Shown here: piece by piece, positions 62,173-64,000 of the stretch
Layout of the letters: each line of letters begins with the position of its first letter
How positions within the stretch are numbered: position 1 is the stretch's first letter
IMG/VR virus record: IMGVR_UViG_3300030329_006012
Coordinates: 124,001-188,000 of that record
Source of the DNA: a virus
DNA: 64,000 nt
Strand: one strand, 5' to 3'
Made by a program: the position numbers and the translations under genes
The notes under the pieces: generated by a model
Database searches by the model: none
The model's input: the letters and a program-made list of their open reading frames with translations, nothing else
Told to the model about the DNA's origin: nothing

Positions 62173-62821
62173 CCCTTATCTTGAGACCTAATTGGGATTG
62201 GATCTTTTTTTCAATAGAGTTTCGACTAACGCCTTCAGAATGATACCATATCCACTCAACAGTACTTTTTATTTCACTAATGTCTTCTTGAAGCATTAGT
62301 ATTTTGCTAGACAGCCATTCGGTTTCTTTGGTTGCATCTATTTTTATACTTATGCCAAGCTCATAGGCGATTTCTAGAAGTGCCATACCATCCCCTAGCT
62401 CTGCAGCATTGGCAGCTTCTTTATATAGTTCTGTGAGCACCTCTATCTCGTCTTCATCTTCATCTTTTAGTTTATCGGGATGGGTCTTAATCGCTATTTT
62501 CTTAAATAGGTCTCGAAGGTCTTTATCTTCTGGCAAGATTTCTTCGTGCTCCTCTCGGTTTAAGTCCCGCTCTTCCTCTTTTTCTCTCTCTATTTCATCG
62601 AAGCCTCTGTGTGATTCCGTAATCTTGTCGCTATCTGGCTCTACGATTTCTTGACGACCAGTTTCAAACCTCTTGTTGAAGTGGCCCATGCATTCTTCCA
62701 ATATTATTTCCGATTCCAAAAGTTCTGCAGATGTGGCTTGAAATTGTAGTCGCATCCTCTTGAGGGTTATCTCGTCCCTCTTTTTGCCTCGTGATTTTTT
62801 GTTTTTAATTTTTCGAACCAT
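62144..62821 (-). CDS. J-domain-like protein
   Basis: 225 aa. LRDLFKKIAIKTHPDKLKD (about residues 104-122) has the HPD tripeptide after an amphipathic helix, as in DnaJ domains; the next helix (VLTELYKEAANAAELG) follows. The N-terminal 100 residues are highly charged. Stimulates Hsp70 (DnaK) ATPase if functional, perhaps recruiting host DnaK. I recall similar proteins from large phages. Overlaps the lipoprotein gene tail to tail. Confidence 0.72.
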   Translation of the reverse strand: MVRKIKNKKSRGKKRDEITLKRMRLQFQATSAELLESEIILEECMGHFNKRFETGRQEIVEPDSDKITESHRGFDEIEREKEEERDLNREEHEEILPEDKDLRDLFKKIAIKTHPDKLKDEDEDEIEVLTELYKEAANAAELGDGMALLEIAYELGISIKIDATKETEWLSSKILMLQEDISEIKSTVEWIWYHSEGVSRNSIEKKIQSQLGLKIRATSPDTSDE

Positions 62822-62830
62822 TTTGGCCCC

Positions 62831-63526
62831 CTAATCTTGAGGGACAGATGCTCTTAAGAAATTCTTTAGTTTTTCAAATGGTACAGAAAGTGTTATGTGA
62901 TGAAACCGCGAATGAATAGCCCAGACCATTCCAACGAGTTTTCCTCTTGAATTAATAATGGGAGATCCAGAACTACCTGGGTTGGCGGGGAGAGAATATA
63001 TATCTGCATCGGGATTATGAAACCCATCTCCCTTTAACACTCCTGAATAAAATCCCTCAAAAAGCATTACCAAATCTTCTCCGAACACTCCTTGGGGCGC
63101 AGCCATATTATAAACTTTTTCCCCAATATCAGGTTTCGTCAGGGCCATGCCAATAGCTTTGACTGGCAACTTTGGCGCCGATAAAACACATGCATCCATG
63201 TGGTTGCTTTTTGCCACCACTTTAGTTTGTACAGATTGTGACTTTTGTGTGTGTGCGTCAATAACATCAATATATCCCTTGGCTTCTTCGTCACAGAAGT
63301 GCCTCGCAGTCAAAATATATGATTTACCGTTGTGATGTGCAATAACTGCACCGGAAGCAGTTGCCATTCCAACCATCTGTTTTTCCTGTGTGAAAATCAT
63401 TTTTGTGAGACCAACAAAGGATTTCCTTCGCTGCTCTAGTAGGTTTTTGGTAAAAAGATTTGTGAATGCACAGCTGGACAGAAGCAAAACGGCTGATAAA
63501 ACTGATACATAGATAGTTTTTCTCAT
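62831..63526 (-). CDS. Trypsin-like serine protease, lipoprotein
   Basis: 231 aa. Lipobox signal VSVLSAVLLLSSC. Catalytic triad: His in YILTARHFCDEE, Asp in NHMDACVLSAP, Ser in PANPGSSGSPIINSRG (GSSGS, like GDSGG-type). A periplasmic, lipid-anchored S1-like protease. Next to a J-domain gene (10 bases apart, same strand), so the two form a small operon. Substrate unknown; one possibility is host envelope or receptor processing. Confidence 0.82.
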   Translation of the reverse strand: MRKTIYVSVLSAVLLLSSCAFTNLFTKNLLEQRRKSFVGLTKMIFTQEKQMVGMATASGAVIAHHNGKSYILTARHFCDEEAKGYIDVIDAHTQKSQSVQTKVVAKSNHMDACVLSAPKLPVKAIGMALTKPDIGEKVYNMAAPQGVFGEDLVMLFEGFYSGVLKGDGFHNPDADIYSLPANPGSSGSPIINSRGKLVGMVWAIHSRFHHITLSVPFEKLKNFLRASVPQD

Positions 63527-63585
63527 AAAAGTAAGTATGCAGAGATAACAATAAAAGTAAAACTTATCTTAAAAAGATCGATAAA

Positions 63586-63593
63586 ACTACTTA
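63586..63593 (+). promoter_or_regulatory. ACTAYTTA intergenic motif (copy 6)
   Basis: ACTACTTATTTGATAG lies 41 bases before the ATG of the PIN-PhoH gene, in the divergent gap. Confidence 0.35.
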
Positions 63594-63633
63594 TTTGATA
63601 GAAAGTTATGGATAAAATCGAAAGAAGATTCTT

Positions 63634-64000
63634 ATGAAAAAGAGTATCTACGTTTTAGATACAAGTGTTTTCCTTACAAATGCAAATTCCGTATTCTCTT
63701 ACGGAACAAACGACATTGTGGTTCCTATGAAGGTGTTGGAGGAGATCGACAAACATAAAAAGAGGCAAGACTCTGTTGGCTCAAATGCCAGAACTATAAT
63801 TAGAATCTTTGATGATCTGAGAGAAAGAGGCTCCTTGTATGATGGAGTACAAATTCAGGAAGGCCACGGAATTCTAACAGTAAGGCCGAGCGCAATTGAT
63901 ATCAACGCCTATTTGCCGGATGATTTATCCCCTGACGTTCCAGATCACAGAATTATCGCCACTGCAATGCAAGAGAGGGAAAAATGCCCAGACAACGATA
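63634..64000 (+). CDS. PIN-PhoH-type protein, 3' end cut by window edge
   Basis: ATG at 63634. KSIYVLDTSVFLTNANSVF with the PIN Asp, VVPMKVLEEIDKHKKRQD with the acidic second motif, VGSNARTIIRIF and DHRIIATAMQ with the third acidic residue: the N-terminal PIN ribonuclease of PhoH2-like proteins. The expected C-terminal PhoH ATPase lies beyond the window, so its presence is inferred from the family. I know PhoH genes as common in marine phages. Confidence 0.82.
   Translation, partial: MKKSIYVLDTSVFLTNANSVFSYGTNDIVVPMKVLEEIDKHKKRQDSVGSNARTIIRIFDDLRERGSLYDGVQIQEGHGILTVRPSAIDINAYLPDDLSPDVPDHRIIATAMQEREKCPDND

Noticed and set aside
1-64000. Bacterial chromosome or plasmid origin
   Set aside because: Lon and KamA could suggest it, but the gene density, giant virion proteins and many phage-type small genes argue for a phage; contamination at the metabolic genes cannot be excluded.

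Overview
This window looks like part of a large tailed-phage genome, probably a marine myovirus of T4-like ancestry or a jumbo phage with a Gram-negative host. That identity is an inference. Its basis is dense, mostly plus-strand, overlapping small genes of unknown function; two genes of about 7 kb whose products look like virion proteins (one ends in a phage-fibre-like C-terminal domain); several genes of kinds I know from T4-like marine phages (a KxDG/HxGH nucleotidyltransferase fusion, an Hsp20, a MazG-like protein, a PIN-PhoH protein, an HNH nuclease); and no ribosomal, tRNA or long host metabolic operon. Lipobox and Sec signal peptides, two outer-membrane-like barrels and an LPS-type glycosyltransferase point to a host with an outer membrane. 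The exact host cannot be read from the sequence.

Layout. 1-10.5 kb: small genes with a lytic transglycosylase, a DUF2061-APS kinase fusion, Hsp20, a Bfd-like ferredoxin, a barrel protein, a MazG-like protein and a MoxR ATPase/VWA pair. 10.5-14 kb and 20.4-23.4 kb: two arrays of small hypothetical genes, each driven by nearly the same strong sigma70-type promoter behind related non-coding modules. 14-20.4 kb and 23.5-27.9 kb: small genes dominated by a paralogous family of about 70-110 aa proteins with a GDLV-type motif near the N terminus. A DNA methyltransferase is followed by a promoter and a highly structured leader RNA at 15.7 kb. Six tiny single-pass membrane proteins sit in a row at 23.75-24.5 kb. 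27.9-49.3 kb: virion-associated block with a 2470-aa repeat-built fibre-like protein and a 2411-aa multi-module protein, followed by small proteins sharing its N-terminal tag. 49.4-51.4 kb: a minus-strand ParB-like gene, a palindrome-rich divergent region and a possible Fis-type HTH gene. 51.4-59.2 kb: Lon protease, then an operon-like run of an ATP-grasp/QueC-like/glycosyltransferase fusion, a HAD phosphatase, an HxGH nucleotidyltransferase, two sulfotransferases and a GT25 glycosyltransferase. 59.3-64 kb: a barrel protein, lysine 2,3-aminomutase, a lipoprotein, a minus-strand J-domain protein with a trypsin-like lipoprotein, and the start of a PIN-PhoH gene.

How the parts may work together (inference). 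The APS kinase at 3.9 kb could make PAPS, the donor for the two sulfotransferases at 57-58 kb, so the phage may sulfate a glycan or small molecule built by the 53.8-59.2 kb cluster. The IscA-like carrier, the Bfd-like ferredoxin and the radical-SAM aminomutase form a scattered Fe-S set. The 36.9-45.9 kb proteins share short tags that mostly contain L-x-E, the cleavage pattern of T4-type prohead proteases, so they may be packaged, processed and ejected.

The most novel items are the GDLV family (more than 20 copies), the three-domain ATP-grasp/QueC/GT enzyme with its sulfotransferase operon, the tag-punctuated giant protein, the structured RNA at 15.74-15.84 kb and the microprotein array.
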